Origin: Streptomyces sp. A0958
Lineage (GTDB): Bacteria; Actinomycetota; Actinomycetes; Streptomycetales; Streptomycetaceae
Length of the DNA: 64,000 nt
Direction of reading: 5' to 3'
NCBI RefSeq assembly: GCF_004795035.1
Contig: NZ_SSBK01000006.1
Span: forward strand, 1-64,000
Position numbers and translations under genes: made by a program. A model generated the notes under the pieces. The model saw only the letters and a program-made list of their open reading frames with translations. It made no database searches and was not told the DNA's origin. This document shows, in pieces, positions 19,505 to 28,251 of the stretch (position 1 is the first letter of the stretch; the number at the start of each line of letters is the position of its first letter).

Positions 19505-19518
19505 ATAGTCTGTGGGGC

Positions 19519-19962
19519 ATGTTTCATCTTGAGACAGAAGTGGACAAGGAGCGGCGTGCGCTGCTGAACAGGCTGCTGCGGGACGACAACACCGCGCGCT
19601 CACCGCAGATCAGCGCCCTGCGCGAGACGCCCGACGCGCATGAAGTGCCGCTGGAGGTCTGGGCGTTGGACGCCGGAGGCCGGATCGCGGCGGGGCTGAC
19701 CGGACGGACCTGGGCGCACTGGCTCCATGTGGACCTGCTCTGGGTCGACGCCCGGCACCGGGGCTCCGGCCTCGGTTCGCGGCTGCTCGCCGAGGCGGAA
19801 CGGGTGGCGCGGGCGGACCGCTCGTGCACCCGCTCCCGGGTGGAGACCTGGGACTTCCAGGCCCCCGGCTTCTACCGTAAGCGGGGCTACGAGGTACGCG
19901 GGCAGGTGGACGACTACCCGCCTGGCATCACCGAGTTCACCCTCACGAAGGAACTCGCCTGA
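19519..19962 (+). CDS. GNAT-family N-acetyltransferase
   Basis: 147 aa, one GNAT domain. The acetyl-CoA-binding motif A is seen in LLWVDARHRGSGLGSRLLAEAE (R/Q-x-x-G-x-G/A form), followed by the motif B region VETWDFQAPGFYRKRGYEVRGQV with the conserved Tyr. The layout resembles small cytosolic GNATs acting on amines or aminoacyl compounds; the substrate cannot be told. The ATG at 19519 follows TGGGG. It is monocistronic, convergent with galK (14 bp apart), and preceded by a striking inverted repeat that may control it. Confidence 0.88.
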   Translation: MFHLETEVDKERRALLNRLLRDDNTARSPQISALRETPDAHEVPLEVWALDAGGRIAAGLTGRTWAHWLHVDLLWVDARHRGSGLGSRLLAEAERVARADRSCTRSRVETWDFQAPGFYRKRGYEVRGQVDDYPPGITEFTLTKELA

Positions 19963-19976
19963 CGGCTGCCGGCCGT

Positions 19977-21146
19977 TCAGACGAGTCGGCGGGCGCCCGC
20001 CGACGGCACCGCCGGGAAGACGCCCGGCGTCCCGTACCCGGCCGAAGTGAACGCCTCCAGCACGGACTTGGCGACCATGTCCGCCTGCGCCTCCTCGACC
20101 AGCACGATCGCCGAGCCGCCGAAGCCGCCCCCGGTCATCCGCGCGCCGAGCGCACCGGCGGCGTTCGCCGTCTCGACCACGAGGTCCAACTCCACGCAGG
20201 AGACCCGCAGATCGTCGCGGAGCGAGATGTGCCCCGCCGTGAGGACCGGCCCGGCCGCCCGCACATCGCCGGCGTCGAGCAGCGCGATGACCTGCTCGAC
20301 GCGCTGGTTGTCACCGACCACGTGGCGTACGTAGCGCACGACGGACTCGTCCGCACCGGCCTCGGCCAGCCGGTCGAGCGCCGCGCCCAGCTCCTCGTAC
20401 GGCAGCTCACGCAGGGTGCGTATGCCGAGCAGGCGCGCGCCCTCCTCGCAGCCGGCCCGGCGCTCGGCGTACGCCCCGTCGCCCAGCGCGTGCTTGACGC
20501 GGGTGTCGACGACCAGGAGCCGCAGCCCGTGCGCGGCCAGGTCGAAGGGCACCTGGCGCTGGGCGAGGTCGCGGGTGTCCAGGTGCAGGGCGTGGCCCTC
20601 GGTGCAGCAGGCGGACGCCATCTGGTCCATGACCCCGCAGGGGACGCCGACGAAGGCGTTCTCCGCGCGCTGGGCGAGCACCGCCAGCTCGGCGTGGCCG
20701 AGCCCGAGCCCGAAGAGGTCGTTCAGGGCGAGGCCGGTGACCACTTCGAGGGCGGCGGACGAGGAGAGCCCGGCGCCGGTGGGGACGGTGGAGGTCAGCT
20801 GGATGTCGGCGCCGGTGACGGGGTGGCCCGCCTCGCGCAGGGCCCAGACGACACCGGCCGGGTAGGCCGCCCAGCCGTGGCCCTCGTGCGGGGCCAGCTC
20901 GTCCACGCGGAGCCGGACGACGCCGCCGGGCACGTCGGTGGAGTGCAGCCGCAGCTCGCCGTCGGTGCGGCCGGAGACGGCGGCCCGTGCGGTGTGTGGG
21001 AGGGCGAGCGGCATGACGAAGCCGTCGTTGAAGTCGGTGTACTCGCCGATCAGGTTGACCCGGCCGGGTGCGGCCCAGATCCCCTCGGGTGCGCTCCCGT
21101 AGAGCTCGGTGAAGGAGGCGGTCAGCTCAGCGTGGTCGTCGGTCAT
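19977..21146 (-). CDS. galK: Galactokinase
   Basis: 389 aa GHMP kinase; phosphorylates galactose to galactose-1-phosphate with ATP. The galactokinase signature is [20 protein letters not shown] near residue 28, the ATP loop is [13 protein letters not shown], and the C-terminal GHMP motif is [20 protein letters not shown]. The ATG at 21146 overlaps the galE stop by 4 bp, fixing the start and implying coupling. It is the last gene of galTEK, the order used in Streptomyces. Confidence 0.97.
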   Translation of the reverse strand: MTDDHAELTASFTELYGSAPEGIWAAPGRVNLIGEYTDFNDGFVMPLALPHTARAAVSGRTDGELRLHSTDVPGGVVRLRVDELAPHEGHGWAAYPAGVVWALREAGHPVTGADIQLTSTVPTGAGLSSSAALEVVTGLALNDLFGLGLGHAELAVLAQRAENAFVGVPCGVMDQMASACCTEGHALHLDTRDLAQRQVPFDLAAHGLRLLVVDTRVKHALGDGAYAERRAGCEEGARLLGIRTLRELPYEELGAALDRLAEAGADESVVRYVRHVVGDNQRVEQVIALLDAGDVRAAGPVLTAGHISLRDDLRVSCVELDLVVETANAAGALGARMTGGGFGGSAIVLVEEAQADMVAKSVLEAFTSAGYGTPGVFPAVPSAGARRLV

Positions 21147-22123
21147 GGTGCGGTGGGCTCCTCTCGGCGGGCGAACGTCCAGGCGTCGGAGACGATTCCG
21201 GCCAGGTCGGAGCGGGTCGGCTGCCAGCCGAGGCGCTCCCTGGCGGTGGCGGCGGAGGCGACGAGGACGGCCGGGTCGCCGCCGCGGCGCGGGGCCGCGG
21301 TCTCGGGGACGGGGTGGCCGGTGACCTCGCGGACCGTCTCGATGACCTCGCGGACCGAGAAGCCGTTGCCGTTGCCCAGGTTGCAGATCAGGTGCTCGCC
21401 CGCGGTGGCGGCCTCCAGGGCGAGCAGGTGGGCGTCGGCGAGGTCGGCGACGTGGATGTAGTCGCGGACGCAGGTGCCGTCCGGGGTCGGGTAGTCGTCG
21501 CCGTAGACGGAGATCGACTCGCGCTGCCCGAGGGCGACCTGGAGGACCAGCGGGATGAGGTGGGACTCGGGGCTGTGCCGCTCGCCGCAGGCGCCGTACG
21601 CCCCCGCCACGTTGAAGTAGCGCAGCGAGACCGCGGCCAGGCCGTGCGCGGCGGCCTCGCCGGTGATCATGTGGTCGACGGCGAGCTTGGTGGCGCCGTA
21701 GGGGCTGGTCGGGGCGGTGGGGTCGGTCTCCGTGACGGGGCTGGAGACCGGCTCGCCGTAGGTCGCGGCGGTGGAGGAGAAGACCAGGGTGCGCACCCCG
21801 GCGTCGCGCATCGCGGCGAGCAGGGCGGTGGAGCCGCCGACGTTGTTGACCCAGTACTTCTCGGGGTCGGTGACGGACTCGCCGACCTGGGAGTACGCGG
21901 CGAAGTGCAGCACCCCGTCGTAGGAGGCGTCGAGCCACTTCGCGGCGTCCTGGACGCGGCCCTCGACGAAGTCGGCGCCGGCCGGGACGCCCTCGCGGAA
22001 GCCGGTGGAGAGGTCGTCCAGGACGGTGACGGTGTGGCCGGCCTCCAGCAGGTGCTGGGCCACGACGCTGCCGACGTATCCGGCACCGCCTGTCACCAGG
22101 TACTTCTTCGGGGACTCGCTCAC
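21143..22123 (-). CDS. galE: UDP-glucose 4-epimerase
   Basis: 326 aa extended SDR; interconverts UDP-galactose and UDP-glucose with bound NAD. Visible features: NAD loop GGAGYVGS at residues ~12-19, catalytic Ser region [11 protein letters not shown], and YGATK with the catalytic Tyr and Lys. The substrate region includes YFNVAGA and [15 protein letters not shown] sequence (here [12 protein letters not shown]). The GTG at 22123 overlaps the galT stop by 4 bp, and the galE stop overlaps the galK start by 4 bp. It also supplies UDP-galactose for glycans when galactose is absent, which in S. lividans is served by a second internal gal promoter; I did not identify that promoter here. Confidence 0.96.
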   Translation of the reverse strand: MSESPKKYLVTGGAGYVGSVVAQHLLEAGHTVTVLDDLSTGFREGVPAGADFVEGRVQDAAKWLDASYDGVLHFAAYSQVGESVTDPEKYWVNNVGGSTALLAAMRDAGVRTLVFSSTAATYGEPVSSPVTETDPTAPTSPYGATKLAVDHMITGEAAAHGLAAVSLRYFNVAGAYGACGERHSPESHLIPLVLQVALGQRESISVYGDDYPTPDGTCVRDYIHVADLADAHLLALEAATAGEHLICNLGNGNGFSVREVIETVREVTGHPVPETAAPRRGGDPAVLVASAATARERLGWQPTRSDLAGIVSDAWTFARREEPTAP

Positions 22124-23163
22124 TGGCTCGCTACCTCTCGCAGTCGCTGGGCCGCGGTCTCCGGCGGCACGTCGTTGATGAACACGCTCATGCCTGACTC
22201 GGAACCCGCGAGGAACTTCAGCTTGCCGGAGGTCCTTCGGATGGTGAAAAGCTCCAGGTGCAGCCCGAAGTCCTCACGCCCGGGAACCCCGAACGGCGCC
22301 TGGTGCCAGGCGGAGATGTACGGGGTCGGCGGCTCCCCGGGTCCGAAGATCCGGTCGAATCGCCTCAACAGTTCCAGATAGACCTGTGGGAACTCCGTGC
22401 GCGCCGCCTTGTCCAGCTCCCGCAGGTCGGCGACGCGGCGGCGGGGGTGCAGATGGACCTCGTACGGCCAGTGCGCCGCGTACGGCACGAAGGCGATCCA
22501 GTGCTCGGCGGCGAGCACGATGCGGGAGCCGTCGGCCTCCTCGCGGGCCACCACGTCGTCGAAGAGGTTGCCGCCGGTCTTCGCGTGGTGGGCGGCCATG
22601 GAGCGCAGCATCAGCTCGGTGCGCGGGGTGACGAAGGGGTAGCCGTAGATCTGGCCGTGCGGGTGGCCGAGCGTGACGCCGATCTCGGCGCCCCGGTTCT
22701 CGAAGCAGAACACCTGCTTGACCTGCGGGAGCTGGGCCAGGGCCGCGGTGCGGTCGGTCCAGGCGTCCAGGACGAGCCCGGCCTGCTCCTCGGTGAGGTC
22801 GGCGAAGGACGCGTCGTGGTCGGAGGTGAAGCAGACGACCTCGCAGCGGCCGGAGTCGCCGGCGAGGGAGGGGAAGCGGTTCTCGAAGACGGCGACGTCG
22901 TAGTCCGCCTCCGGAATCTCGCTCTGCCGGCCGTCGCGCGAGGGGCACAGGGGGCACTCGTCGGCCGGCGGGTGGTAGATCCGGCCCTGGCGGTGCGAGG
23001 CGATGGCGACGCTGTCGCCGAGCAGCGGGTCGCGCCGGATCTCGGACGCGGTCGAGACGGCGTCGAGGGGGCGCGTGTCGGCCGCCTCGCGCACGACGTC
23101 GTCACGGCTGTCGTAGTAGAGCAGCTCCCGGCCGTCGGCGAGCGTCGTAACCGTCTTCTTCAC
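22120..23163 (-). CDS. galT: Galactose-1-phosphate uridylyltransferase
   Basis: 347 aa HIT-superfamily enzyme; swaps UMP between UDP-glucose and galactose-1-phosphate. Features: zinc-site Cys pair [22 protein letters not shown], the active-site [10 protein letters not shown] (His-Pro-His, the middle of the HxH loop), and a second histidine cluster [13 protein letters not shown]. The GTG at 23163 is chosen for the GGAGGAG 5 nt upstream. It is first in galTEK, and its promoter must lie in the unusually A/T-rich spacer shared with the divergent symporter gene. Confidence 0.96.
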   Translation of the reverse strand: MKKTVTTLADGRELLYYDSRDDVVREAADTRPLDAVSTASEIRRDPLLGDSVAIASHRQGRIYHPPADECPLCPSRDGRQSEIPEADYDVAVFENRFPSLAGDSGRCEVVCFTSDHDASFADLTEEQAGLVLDAWTDRTAALAQLPQVKQVFCFENRGAEIGVTLGHPHGQIYGYPFVTPRTELMLRSMAAHHAKTGGNLFDDVVAREEADGSRIVLAAEHWIAFVPYAAHWPYEVHLHPRRRVADLRELDKAARTEFPQVYLELLRRFDRIFGPGEPPTPYISAWHQAPFGVPGREDFGLHLELFTIRRTSGKLKFLAGSESGMSVFINDVPPETAAQRLREVASQ

Positions 23164-23401
23164 CAGACTCCTCCCACCAAACATAAGCAAACACAATGAA
23201 CCACAAGTCAACAGATGCGTCAATGAGCCGACGCGGCGGGCAGAGGGGCGGTGAGGGCCGCGGCTCCGGGGCGTGGCGCTCAGGATTCCGGGCAATACGA
23301 TCACAAACAAACAAAGAACCTCTTGGGAACTGTTCACTTTCTGAACATAAGAGCGTAGTTTCCTTCGGGTTCAGTTCGCGCAACGAAGCGAGACCCCCCA
23401 C
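23164..23401. promoter_or_regulatory. Divergent gal / symporter control region with A/T-rich repeats
   Basis: 238 bp. Locally A/T-rich tracts stand out against the G/C-rich background. AACATAAG occurs at 23180-23187 and again at 23344-23351, ACAAACAAACAAAG near 23303-23316, and an inverted repeat GTTCA-N5-TGAAC at 23332-23346. They flank both ends, as expected for a shared galactose-responsive control region (galP1-like). The regulator is not in the window. Confidence 0.6.
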
Positions 23402-25072
23402 ATGCAATATCTGGCAGCAGGGCTCCGGCTCCCCACGAACGGGCTCGACTACACGATCCTGGCGATCTACTTCGTCGTCGTGCTCGGCATCGGCTTCGCC
23501 GCCCGGGCGAGTGTCAAGACCAGCCTCGACTTCTTCCTCTCCGGACGGTCACTGCCCGCATGGGTGACCGGTCTGGCCTTCGTCGCGGCGAATCTCGGCG
23601 CCACCGAGATCCTCGGCATGGCGGCGACGGGCGCGCAGTACGGCGTCGCGGTGGTGCACTGGTACTGGATCGGCGCCATCCCGGCCATGGTCTTCCTCGG
23701 CCTCGTGATGATGCCGTTCTACTACCGCTCGAAGGTGCGCTCCGTACCGGAGTTCCTGCTCCAGCGCTTCGACAAGTCGGCGCACCTGCTGAGCTCCGTA
23801 CTCTTCGCCTTCGCGGCGATCCTGATCGCGGGCGTCAACCTGTACGCCCTGTCGATCGTCGTGGAGGCGCTGCTCGGCTGGCCGCAGTGGGTCGCGATCG
23901 TCGTCGCGGGCCTCTTCGTGCTGGTCTACATCACCATCGGCGGGCTCTCCTCCGCGATCTACAACGAGGTGCTGCAGTTCTTCGTCATCCTCGCCGCGCT
24001 GATCCCGCTGACCCTGCTGGGCCTCAAGCGCGTCGGCGGCTGGGACGGGCTGACCGGCTCGCTGGAGAAGAGCCACGGCCACGACTTCATGTCGGCCTGG
24101 GGCGGCACCGGCATCGGTGACGCCAACCCGCTCGGCGCCAACTGGCTGACGATCATCCTCGGCCTCGGCTTCGTCCTCTCCTTCGGCTATTGGACGACCA
24201 ACTTCGCCGAGGTGCAGCGCGCCCTGTCCGCGAAGAACCTCTCGGCCGCCCAGCGCACCCCGCTGATCGCCGCGTTCCCGAAGATGTTCATCGTCTTCCT
24301 CGTGATGATCCCCGGCCTGGTCGCCGCCGTCCTCGTCCCGAAGATCGGCACCGGCGGCTCGGACCTGACGTACAACGACGCGATCCCGCTGCTCATGCAG
24401 GAGCTGCTGCCCAACGGTGTGCTCGGCATCGCGGTGACCGGTCTGCTGGCCGCGTTCATGGCCGGCATGGCCGCCAACGTCTCCTCGTTCAACACGGTGT
24501 TCACCACGGACATCTGGGCGCGGTACGTGAAGAAGGACGAGCCGGACGCGTACTACCTGCGCTTCGGGCGGCTGATCACGGCGATCGGCGTGCTGGCCTC
24601 CATCGGCACGGCGTTCATCGCCGCCAGCTTCTCCAACATCATGAGCTACCTCCAGACGCTCTTCTCGTTCTTCAACGTCCCGATGTTCGTGGTCTTCATC
24701 ATCGGCATGTTCTGGAAGCGCGCATCGATGAAGTCCGGTGTCTGGGGTCTGGTCGCGGGTACCACCGCCGCGATGGTCAACTACTTCGTCATCTACAAGC
24801 AGGGTGTCATCGACATCCCGAGCGACCAGGGGGCCAACTTCGTCTCCGCGATCGTCGGCTTCGTCGCCGGCGCGGTCGTCATGATCGCGGTCACGCTCTT
24901 CACCGCTCCCAAGCCCGAGGCCGAACTCGCCGGCCTCGTCTACGGAACCGAGTCCCCGGACGCCGCCGAGGTGCCCGAGGAGGGCGACAGCGCCTGGTAC
25001 CGCAGGCCCGCACTCCTGGGCTGGGGAGCCATCGTGCTCGCCGCCCTGTGCTACGTCCCCTACTCGTTCTGA
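23402..25072 (+). CDS. Sodium:solute symporter (SSS family), probable galactose/sugar uptake
   Basis: 556 aa with about 14 hydrophobic segments, the SSS length. SSS signatures include the N-terminal YFVVVLGIGFAARASVKTSL plus SGRSLPAWVTGLAFVAANLG, and later GFVLSFGYWTTNFAEVQRAL and LLAAFMAGMAANVSSFNTVF (the Na2-site region SSFNT). The SSS family includes the Na+/galactose transporter vSGLT. Its gene is divergent from galT with a shared repeat-rich spacer, so galactose uptake is the best inference. The ATG at 23402 is leader-close with a weak ribosome-binding site. A small membrane protein gene follows after 15 bp. Other sugars or organic acids cannot be excluded. Confidence 0.88.
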   Translation: MQYLAAGLRLPTNGLDYTILAIYFVVVLGIGFAARASVKTSLDFFLSGRSLPAWVTGLAFVAANLGATEILGMAATGAQYGVAVVHWYWIGAIPAMVFLGLVMMPFYYRSKVRSVPEFLLQRFDKSAHLLSSVLFAFAAILIAGVNLYALSIVVEALLGWPQWVAIVVAGLFVLVYITIGGLSSAIYNEVLQFFVILAALIPLTLLGLKRVGGWDGLTGSLEKSHGHDFMSAWGGTGIGDANPLGANWLTIILGLGFVLSFGYWTTNFAEVQRALSAKNLSAAQRTPLIAAFPKMFIVFLVMIPGLVAAVLVPKIGTGGSDLTYNDAIPLLMQELLPNGVLGIAVTGLLAAFMAGMAANVSSFNTVFTTDIWARYVKKDEPDAYYLRFGRLITAIGVLASIGTAFIAASFSNIMSYLQTLFSFFNVPMFVVFIIGMFWKRASMKSGVWGLVAGTTAAMVNYFVIYKQGVIDIPSDQGANFVSAIVGFVAGAVVMIAVTLFTAPKPEAELAGLVYGTESPDAAEVPEEGDSAWYRRPALLGWGAIVLAALCYVPYSF

Positions 25073-25087
25073 TCGGAGTAACCCACC

Positions 25088-25387
25088 ATGTCCGACCTGC
25101 ACAAGGAAGTCTCCGACCTGGAGCAGAAGTCCGCCACGGCGGCCCGCCTCTTCGATATCCGGCGGATCATCGGCGGCCTCTTCGTGGTCTACGGGATCAT
25201 CGTGACGATCGCCGGGATCAACCCGTCCGACGCCGACCTGAAGAAGGCCGAGGGCGTCCACATCAACCTCTGGACCGGCCTCGCCATGCTGGCGCTGGGC
25301 CTGTTCTTCCTGGTCTGGCTGAAACTGCGCCCGGCCCAGGCCCCGGCCGAGGCGCCCGCCACGACGGAGAACACACCCGAGAGCTAG
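25088..25387 (+). CDS. Small two-helix membrane protein downstream of the symporter
   Basis: 99 aa, not recognised as a named family. An N-terminal charged helix (SDLHKEVSDLEQKSATAARL) is followed by two transmembrane segments (IIGGLFVVYGIIVTIAGI and LWTGLAMLALGLFFLVWL) and a Pro/Ala/Glu-rich tail. GGAGT precedes the ATG at 25088. The 15-bp spacing implies one operon with the symporter. Similar small proteins accompany SSS transporters in actinomycetes and may be accessory subunits; this is inference. Confidence 0.8.
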   Translation: MSDLHKEVSDLEQKSATAARLFDIRRIIGGLFVVYGIIVTIAGINPSDADLKKAEGVHINLWTGLAMLALGLFFLVWLKLRPAQAPAEAPATTENTPES

Positions 25388-25400
25388 AGACCCTTCACAC

Positions 25401-25444
25401 GGCAGGGGCCGGACACCGTCACACGACGGGGTCCGGCCCCTGCC
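25401..25444. terminator. Bidirectional hairpin terminator
   Basis: A 14-bp stem, GGCAGGGGCCGGAC and its complement, around a 16-nt loop. It serves the symporter operon and overlaps the last codons of the convergent LuxR-type gene. Confidence 0.8.
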
Positions 25445-26111
25445 AGGTGCCCGCCGCCCGGTCCAGCAGGCCGGTACGGGCGGCGAGGGCGGCGGCCTCC
25501 AGGCGGGAGCCGACGCCGAGCTTCATCAGGACGCGCTGCACATGCGTACGGGCGGTGCTCGGCGCGATCCGCATGCCGGCCGCGATCAGCCGGGTGTCCT
25601 CGCCCTCGGCGACCCGGACCAGGACCTCGGCCTCGCGCGGGGTGAGCAGCCGCAACAGCTTCCGGCCCTCGTCGTCGGGCAGGCTCACCGGGTCGAGCAG
25701 TTCCGCGAAGGCGCTCTGGAGGAGCTGGGGCGCGATGGCCGCCTCCCCGGAGCGGGCCTTGACCATGGCGCGCTCGACGCCCTCGATGCGCTCGTCGTGC
25801 CGGACGTAACCGGCGGCGCCGGCCGCGAACGCGGCGGCGATCCCGCGCGGGCTGGGCACCGGGCCGAGGACCACCACCGCGGTCTGCGGGCGCTCGCGCC
25901 TGATCCGGACGACGGGGTCGAAGGTGCCGGGCACGGCGGGCGCGGCCGTGCCGAACAGGCAGACCTCGGGGGCCCGGCCGACCACCAGGTCCGCCGCGCC
26001 GGTGGTGGGCGCGGCGGCGGCCAGCACCCGGTGGCCGCGCAGCTTCAGCGCCGAGGCGAGCGCCTCGGCGAGCAGGCGGTGGTCGTCGACCACCATGAGC
26101 CGGACACTCAT
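25419..26111 (-). CDS. Orphan LuxR-type regulator with degenerate receiver domain
   Basis: 230 aa. It keeps the response-regulator start VRLMVVDDHRLLAEALASAL, but the phospho-acceptor strand reads EVCLFGTAAPAV, so the expected Asp is Gly. The late Lys motif is GYVRHDERIE instead of G-Y-x-x-K-D. It therefore cannot be phosphorylated in the normal way. The output HTH is normal: LTPREAEVLVRVAEGEDTRL, MRIAPSTARTHVQRVLMKLG. The ATG at 26111 follows GGGGGG. No kinase is adjacent. It sits between the symporter operon and the propeller-protein genes. It is related in style to the orphan regulator at 18467-19276. It probably works by ligand binding, dimerisation or expression level. Confidence 0.88.
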   Translation of the reverse strand: MSVRLMVVDDHRLLAEALASALKLRGHRVLAAAAPTTGAADLVVGRAPEVCLFGTAAPAVPGTFDPVVRIRRERPQTAVVVLGPVPSPRGIAAAFAAGAAGYVRHDERIEGVERAMVKARSGEAAIAPQLLQSAFAELLDPVSLPDDEGRKLLRLLTPREAEVLVRVAEGEDTRLIAAGMRIAPSTARTHVQRVLMKLGVGSRLEAAALAARTGLLDRAAGTWQGPDPVV

Positions 26112-26235
26112 CGAGCCATCCCCCCGTACACCGACATCAGGCCCCCCGGCCCTCCAGGGCCTGCAAGTTACACGGCCCGGTACGCGTGTGGGGGTGGAAC
26201 CGGCCGGTTCCACCCCCACTTCCGTGGATCGTGGC

Positions 26236-28143
26236 TCAGCCGGTGCGGAAGCAGACCACCAGGTACTCCTTGTCGTCCAGCGAGCTCTTGCGGGGTTCGC
26301 TGACCATCGTCTCGGAGATGTACAGCCGTCCCTCCGCGTAGCGGTACTCGGCGTAGTCGGAGGAGAAGCTGGTCTCCGCGTCCCGGACGGCCTCGTCACT
26401 CGGGTTCCGCATCAGGACGGTCTCCTTGAAGGTGCTGCCGTCGATGGTGACGACCTCGCCGCCCGCGTCGTACGGGGGCACCTTGTACGCGATGATGTTG
26501 TCGCCGTCCATGCGCAGCGGGAAGACCGTGTAGCCGTCGCCCGCGTCGGCCCGGTCGCCGGTCTGCTTGCCGGTGGTGAGGTCGAAGGAGACGATCTCGT
26601 TGGTCCGGTTGTAGTCCTCGCCCGCGCCGTCGTGCTCCTCGGTGGGCAGGTAGATCCGGTTGTTGCCGACGGCGAGGTGCTGGCAGCTCTCGACCTTGGT
26701 GGAACGGCAGCTGGCCGCGTACTTCTCCGCGTCGGCGGGGATACGGGTGATCAGCTTGCCGGTGGCCGCGTCGATCGAGAAGAAGTCCGAGATGCCGCTG
26801 CCGTCCCCGGCGGTGTCGCCGACGTCGGCGGCGACCACGAGGGGCTTGGTGGAGACGATGCTCGCGAATTCGACGCCGGCCGGCATCTTGTACGAGGAGA
26901 GCGGGGCGCCCGTGGTCGGGTTGAGCGCCTGGATGACGAGCTGCGGGTCGTCGTACGTACCGCACTTGCGGACCACGGCCAGGGCCTCGCCGCCGCCGTA
27001 CCCGTTGTCGTAGCAGCCGTCGGTGCTGACCTTGGGCTTCCAACGCTCGGCGCCGGTGTTCAGGTCGAAGGCGGCGCCGCCCTCCAGGCCGCCGGCGGCG
27101 ACGGTGTTGCCGCTGAGGGTGACCTCGTCGAACCGGACGGGGCGGTCACCGCTGGTGGACGCGGTCACCGACTTGCTCCACACGAGCTTGCCGGTGGCCA
27201 GGTCGAGGGCACCCACCTCGGTGCAGTTGGCGTACTTGGTGGTCTTGCTCCGCTTGGTCTCCTCGAAGGCGATGGCGGTCTTGAAGTCCTTGGTCATGCG
27301 CGTGGAGGCGGCGCACACCTGGCCGTCGAGCGGGATCGACCAGAGCTTGGTGCCCTTGTCCCGGTCGTAGCCGACGATCTCGTTGACGCCCGTCTTCACG
27401 TAGGCCTTGTCGGTCATCCAGGAGCCGGCGACGGTGGTGACGTCGGTGACCTTGGGGTGCGGCAGCTGGAAGCCGACGGTGGACGTGACGTTCGCCGGGG
27501 CCTTCTCCTTGCCGCTGCCGCCGGTGGTGCCCTTGTCGTCCTTGCCGCCCTTGCCCTCACCCGTGGTGCCGGAGGAGGAGCCCGCCTCGTCCTTCTTGTC
27601 GCCCTCGCCGCCGCTGGAGGCGTACCAGACACCACCGCCCACGATCAGCGCCACGGCGACCACGGCGGCGACGATGATCTGCGCCTGTGTGGAGAACTTC
27701 TTCGGCCCCTTGCCGCCCGGCTGCGGCGACGGGTAGGCCGGCTGCATCGGGGCGGTCGGGTAGCCGTGGGCCTGCTGGCCCGGGTAGCCGTACGCCGCTT
27801 GCGTCGGGTAGTCGTGGCTCTGCGGCGGGCCCTGCGGGAAGCCGTAGCCGGGCTGCTGGGGCGGCGGCGCCTGCGGGTAGCCGTAACCCGGCTGGTGCTG
27901 GGGCGGGCCGGGGGGCGGCGGGGAGCCGTAGCCGCCAGGGGGCGGGGTCGCCGGGGCCGGCGGGGTGTTCGGCTGCTGGCCGAACGGGCCGGCGGGCGGC
28001 GGGGTCGGGGCACCGAAACCGCCCGGAGGCGGGTCCTGCGGGGCACCGAAGCCGCCGGGCGGGGGGTCCTGCGGGGCACCGAAGCCGCCCGGGGGCGGGC
28101 CCTGGGGCGGATCGTTGGGCGGCTGCTGGGGCGGCTGTGTCAT
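26236..28143 (-). CDS. Membrane-anchored PQQ-like beta-propeller protein, copy 1
   Basis: 635 aa. Residues 1-145 are a Pro/Gly/Gln/Tyr-rich cytoplasmic tail with three near-identical GGFGAPQDPPP units. A single transmembrane helix lies at ~156-174 (IIVAAVVAVALIVGGGVWY), then a Gly/Ser/Lys-rich linker, then a ~430-residue extracytoplasmic PQQ-like (WD40-type) propeller with blade motifs such as GYDRDKGTKLWSIPLDGQV and DLATGKLVWSK. No kinase or enzyme domain is visible. Cys residues recur in the propeller (CAAST, CTEVG, CYDNG, CGTYD), suggesting disulfides. It is the last of three tandem paralogues; upstream of it lies a terminator-like hairpin, so it likely has its own promoter. Function is unknown, possibly envelope sensing or scaffolding. 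Confidence 0.9.
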   Translation of the reverse strand: MTQPPQQPPNDPPQGPPPGGFGAPQDPPPGGFGAPQDPPPGGFGAPTPPPAGPFGQQPNTPPAPATPPPGGYGSPPPPGPPQHQPGYGYPQAPPPQQPGYGFPQGPPQSHDYPTQAAYGYPGQQAHGYPTAPMQPAYPSPQPGGKGPKKFSTQAQIIVAAVVAVALIVGGGVWYASSGGEGDKKDEAGSSSGTTGEGKGGKDDKGTTGGSGKEKAPANVTSTVGFQLPHPKVTDVTTVAGSWMTDKAYVKTGVNEIVGYDRDKGTKLWSIPLDGQVCAASTRMTKDFKTAIAFEETKRSKTTKYANCTEVGALDLATGKLVWSKSVTASTSGDRPVRFDEVTLSGNTVAAGGLEGGAAFDLNTGAERWKPKVSTDGCYDNGYGGGEALAVVRKCGTYDDPQLVIQALNPTTGAPLSSYKMPAGVEFASIVSTKPLVVAADVGDTAGDGSGISDFFSIDAATGKLITRIPADAEKYAASCRSTKVESCQHLAVGNNRIYLPTEEHDGAGEDYNRTNEIVSFDLTTGKQTGDRADAGDGYTVFPLRMDGDNIIAYKVPPYDAGGEVVTIDGSTFKETVLMRNPSDEAVRDAETSFSSDYAEYRYAEGRLYISETMVSEPRKSSLDDKEYLVVCFRTG

Positions 28144-28189
28144 GGCGTTGCGTACCTCGGAGAAAAAAAGGGGCGGTCGGTGGGCCGGA

Positions 28190-28226
28190 GCCGGCCGCGG
28201 GCGGGGTGCTGCCGCCCGCGGCCGGC
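28190..28226 (-). terminator. Hairpin terminator between propeller copies 2 and 1
   Basis: A perfect 15-bp stem (GCCGGCCGCGGGCGG and its complement) with a 7-nt loop, 26 bp after the copy 2 stop and upstream of copy 1. It argues that the paralogues are separate transcription units. Confidence 0.75.
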
Positions 28227-28251
28227 CGTGTTCGGATGCCGCGGTGAGCCG

